From Clostridia bacterium (lineage in GTDB: Bacteria; Bacillota; Clostridia; Monoglobales; Monoglobaceae), in the NCBI GenBank assembly GCA_900769795.1, contig CAAGHZ010000062.1:1-8541 (forward strand): DNA of 8,541 nucleotides, read 5' to 3'. This document shows positions 6,969 to 8,541 of this stretch, piece after piece. Under the pieces are notes generated by a model. It saw only the letters and a list, made by a program, of their open reading frames with translations, was not told the origin of the DNA and ran no database searches. The number at the start of each line of letters is the position of its first letter. The stretch's first letter is position 1. Made by a program: the position numbers and the translations under genes.

Positions 6969-7023
6969 CGAGGTATGTCATACAAAAAACTGCACTTTCA
7001 CTTCATAATATCCCCCCAAAAAC

Positions 7024-7052
7024 TTGACATTATCTGTGATTTATTATATAAT
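7024..7052 (+). promoter_or_regulatory. Consensus sigma-A promoter of the NlpC/P60 gene
   Basis: TTGACA (7024-7029), a 17-base spacer and TATAAT (7047-7052) match the consensus perfectly. An A-run lies just upstream of the -35 box. Transcription should start near 7059, giving a leader of about 95 bases. This suggests strong constitutive expression unless the leader structures or an unseen repressor intervene. Confidence 0.88.
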
Positions 7053-7141
7053 ACACATATCTTTGTAGGTATTCCTATACCTTCAAAAATATAAACGGAA
7101 GGAAGTGACTTCTCGGAACTAAATAATATTACACAAAACTT

Positions 7142-7156
7142 GGAGGTTATATTTTG
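7142..7156 (+). promoter_or_regulatory. Ribosome binding site fixing a TTG start
   Basis: GGAGG at 7142-7146 is followed after 7 bases by TTG at 7154-7156. No ATG or GTG at suitable distance fits the signal peptide. The TTG places the positively charged NYFKKNF segment at the N-terminus, as a secreted protein needs. Confidence 0.8.
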
Positions 7157-7873
7157 AATTATTTTAAGAAAAATTTTGTTAGAATTGTATCTTTATTTAT
7201 AGTAATGATAACAATCTCTGCTTTGATAATTGTTCCCGCTCACGCTACCGAGGTCGAAGAACCTGTTGACTTTGGTCTGCTTTACGGGATAGTAGACACC
7301 ACATCACTTAACGTTCGTGCATATGCATCTGAAGATGCACCGGTTGTTGCAGAACTCTCTATGTACACATATGTTAGAATCAACTGGCTTGAGCCGTGTT
7401 GGGTATGTGTAACATACGATGACAACGGAATGATCGGATATGTTTCATCCGACTACATAAAGGTATTTGAAGGTGGCTTGCCTGAATACAGTTCTTCCGG
7501 CGGTCAGGCAGCAGTTGATGTTGCCGTTCAGTTCCTTGGTGTTCCTTATGTTTGGGGTGGTACAACCCCATCAGGCTTTGATTGTAGCGGCCTTATGCAG
7601 TACTGCTACAAACAGCTTGGATATAACATAAATCGTGTTGCGGACGCACAGATGAAAAATGGTATTGCAGTATCAAAAGAAAACCTTGCACCCGGCGACC
7701 TTGTTGGATTTTACAGCAGTCCCGGAAGCGGATATGTAAGCCACATAGGTATGTATGTTGGTCACGGCATGATGATTCACGCCCCACATACAGGTGACGT
7801 AGTAAGGTACGCAAGTATTGAAAGCGGTTATTACAGTGATCGCTTCGCAGGTGGCAGAAGAATTATATACTAA
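7154..7873 (+). CDS. Secreted SH3b-NlpC/P60 cell-wall endopeptidase
   Basis: A 239-residue peptidoglycan peptidase that should cut stem peptides in the cell wall outside the cell. The N-terminus has basic residues (FKKNFVR), a hydrophobic core at about 10-27 and a likely signal peptidase site after AHA near residue 31. A bacterial SH3 domain follows at about 42-108 (GIVDTTSLNVRAYAS to GYVSSDYIKVF) and should bind wall peptides. The NlpC/P60 domain runs from about 119 to the end. It holds GVPYVWGGTTPSGFDCSGL with catalytic Cys144, VSHIGMYVG with His197 and MMIHAPHTGDVV with His209, so the catalytic triad is complete. The start is TTG with a strong GGAGG. The gene is monocistronic, with its own consensus promoter and a clear terminator. 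The exact bond cleaved is not evident; many such proteins are gamma-D-glutamyl-diamino-acid or D,L-endopeptidases. Confidence 0.95.
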   Translation: MNYFKKNFVRIVSLFIVMITISALIIVPAHATEVEEPVDFGLLYGIVDTTSLNVRAYASEDAPVVAELSMYTYVRINWLEPCWVCVTYDDNGMIGYVSSDYIKVFEGGLPEYSSSGGQAAVDVAVQFLGVPYVWGGTTPSGFDCSGLMQYCYKQLGYNINRVADAQMKNGIAVSKENLAPGDLVGFYSSPGSGYVSHIGMYVGHGMMIHAPHTGDVVRYASIESGYYSDRFAGGRRIIY

Positions 7874-7881
7874 GATACTTA

Positions 7882-7916
7882 AAAAGGGTAAACGATAAAT
7901 CGTTTACCCTTTTATT
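7882..7916 (+). terminator. Bidirectional intrinsic terminator
   Basis: AAAAGGGTAAACGAT and ATCGTTTACCCTTTT (7882-7896 and 7899-7913) form a 15-bp stem with a minimal AA loop, starting 9 bases after the NlpC/P60 stop. T-rich sequence follows on the plus strand, and the A-run before the stem (7881-7885) gives a T-run on the minus strand. It can therefore stop both this gene and the converging aroE transcript. Confidence 0.9.
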
Positions 7917-7940
7917 GTGAAAACAACAAGGTTCCGGGGT

Positions 7941-7973
7941 ACCCGACCGCAATCTTTGATTGCGTTATCGGGT
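7941..7973 (-). other. Hairpin touching the aroE stop codon
   Basis: ACCCGA (7941-7946) plus CGCAATC (7948-7954) pair with GATTGCG (7958-7964) plus TCGGGT (7968-7973). This gives a 13-bp stem with a small asymmetric bulge and a TTT loop. The stem reaches the last base of the aroE TGA (7975-7973). The T-run that follows on the minus strand is weak and broken, so it may act with the neighbouring terminator as an mRNA 3'-end structure. Confidence 0.55.
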
Positions 7974-8541
7974 CAGGTTCTTATTTTTTCTATTACTGTG
8001 TCATATATGCTTTCAATATCTATTTTTCTTCCAAGAAAATACTCATCAGCAACAAGCGCCTGATATATAAGCATACCAAGTCCATTCTGTGTTTTAATTC
8101 CTCTCTCTTTGGCCTCTATCAAAAGATTTGTTTCGCAAGGATTATAGATTAAGTCTGATATAAGAGCACTCTTTGGAATATAATCAAGAAAATTAAAATC
8201 GGAAAACTCGCCATCATACCCACTCATCCCAAGTGGAGTTGCGTTTATAACAATATCGGCGTTACCGCATCTCTCTTCAAGTTCTCTATTGTCGAGCTTT
8301 CCGCAATCTATTTTTGCGCTTATTCTGTCTGATACAATTTTGCACACTTCTTCGGCTCGCATAATTGTACGATTTAAAATACATATACTCTCCGCCCCCT
8401 CTTTTGCAGCAGAAAGAGCAAGAGTTCTTACAACTCCACCTGAGCCAAGAATAACCACACGACTGTTTTTAAATTCATACCCACTCCGTTTAAGAGACAG
8501 TCCATATCCTATTCCATCTGTATTATATCCATATAATTTGC
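7973..8541 (-). CDS. aroE: Shikimate dehydrogenase (5' end cut by window edge)
   Basis: NADPH-dependent reduction of 3-dehydroshikimate to shikimate, in the shikimate pathway to aromatic amino acids. 189 codons are visible, read from base 8539. The first residues include GYNTDGIGYGLSL, the AroE block whose Asp (codon 8518-8516) belongs to the catalytic Lys/Asp pair. The Lys lies in the missing N-terminal part of roughly 90 residues. The Rossmann domain follows: VVILGSGGVVRT (usual form GAGGAAR), ILNRT, ADIVINATPLGM, SDLIYNP and the C-terminal GLGMLIYQALVADEYF. The reading frame is open to the right edge, so the in-frame GTG at 8458-8456 is an internal Val codon and not the start. The Asn-Arg-Thr after the second strand fits NADP binding. 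It converges on the NlpC/P60 gene. Confidence 0.95.
   Translation of the reverse strand, partial: KLYGYNTDGIGYGLSLKRSGYEFKNSRVVILGSGGVVRTLALSAAKEGAESICILNRTIMRAEEVCKIVSDRISAKIDCGKLDNRELEERCGNADIVINATPLGMSGYDGEFSDFNFLDYIPKSALISDLIYNPCETNLLIEAKERGIKTQNGLGMLIYQALVADEYFLGRKIDIESIYDTVIEKIRT

Larger units (their letters stand above)
6875..7153 (+). other. Intergenic region of 279 bases between ptsI and the NlpC/P60 gene
   Basis: No gene is seen here. From left to right it holds an AT-rich stretch, the 12-bp hairpin (6940-6968), a promoter (7024-7052) and a leader of about 95 bases. The leader carries a 6-bp inverted repeat, AGGTAT and ATACCT (7067-7082), close to the predicted transcript start, and an 11-base palindrome, GAAGTGACTTC (7102-7112). 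Neither matches a regulatory RNA that I recognise. Confidence 0.6.

Noticed and set aside
8456..8458. GTG as the start of a 161-residue shikimate dehydrogenase
   Set aside because: The frame continues upstream to the window edge and encodes the conserved GYNTDGIG block, so this GTG is internal.
1..8541. CRISPR array, tRNA, rRNA, transposon, phage or defence system
   Set aside because: I found no regularly spaced repeats, cloverleaf, transposase, integrase or defence-type domain. All long frames are accounted for by housekeeping or metabolic families.

Overview
The window looks like a stretch of ordinary chromosome from an AT-rich Gram-positive anaerobe, most likely a clostridial Firmicute. 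The evidence is strong GGAGG-type ribosome binding sites, consensus sigma-A promoters, a YitT-family membrane protein, a clostridial-style PTS enzyme I and a secreted SH3b-NlpC/P60 wall hydrolase. I see no transposase, integrase, phage gene, tRNA, rRNA or CRISPR array. I found no clearly new defence or mobile system.

Left part (1-4991, all minus strand): six genes read leftwards with short gaps and look like one operon. In transcription order they encode a Dabb-domain protein, an Ldh_2-family malate/lactate-type dehydrogenase, a short-form malic enzyme, a YitT-family membrane protein, a small SGNH/GDSL hydrolase and an RluA-family pseudouridine synthase cut by the left edge. Gaps are 27, 14, 64 and 25 bases, then a one-base TAATG overlap. 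A consensus promoter (TTGACA, 17-base spacer, TATAAT, with an extended -10 TG) lies at 5078-5106 and fires into this operon. Two strong inverted repeats sit inside the operon, between malic enzyme and YitT and over the YitT stop codon. Neither is followed by a T-run.

Middle (4992-5209): a divergent intergenic region holds that promoter and, with weaker evidence, a promoter for the rightward gene. Right of it, ptsI (5210-6874, plus) encodes PTS enzyme I with its full catalytic set, an unusual active-site loop and a shortened C-terminus. No ptsH is next to it.

Right part (6875-8541): an intergenic region of 279 bases carries a 12-bp hairpin and a second perfect sigma-A promoter (7024-7052). 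This promoter drives a TTG-started secreted SH3b-NlpC/P60 endopeptidase (7154-7873). A bidirectional terminator follows, and then the 3' part of aroE (shikimate dehydrogenase, minus strand, cut by the right edge) converges on it.

Functional reading (inference): the divergent pair joins two routes that yield pyruvate. Enzyme I converts PEP to pyruvate during sugar uptake. The Ldh_2 enzyme plus malic enzyme could interconvert oxaloacetate, malate and pyruvate. The other genes are housekeeping: tRNA/rRNA modification, wall turnover and aromatic amino acid synthesis.
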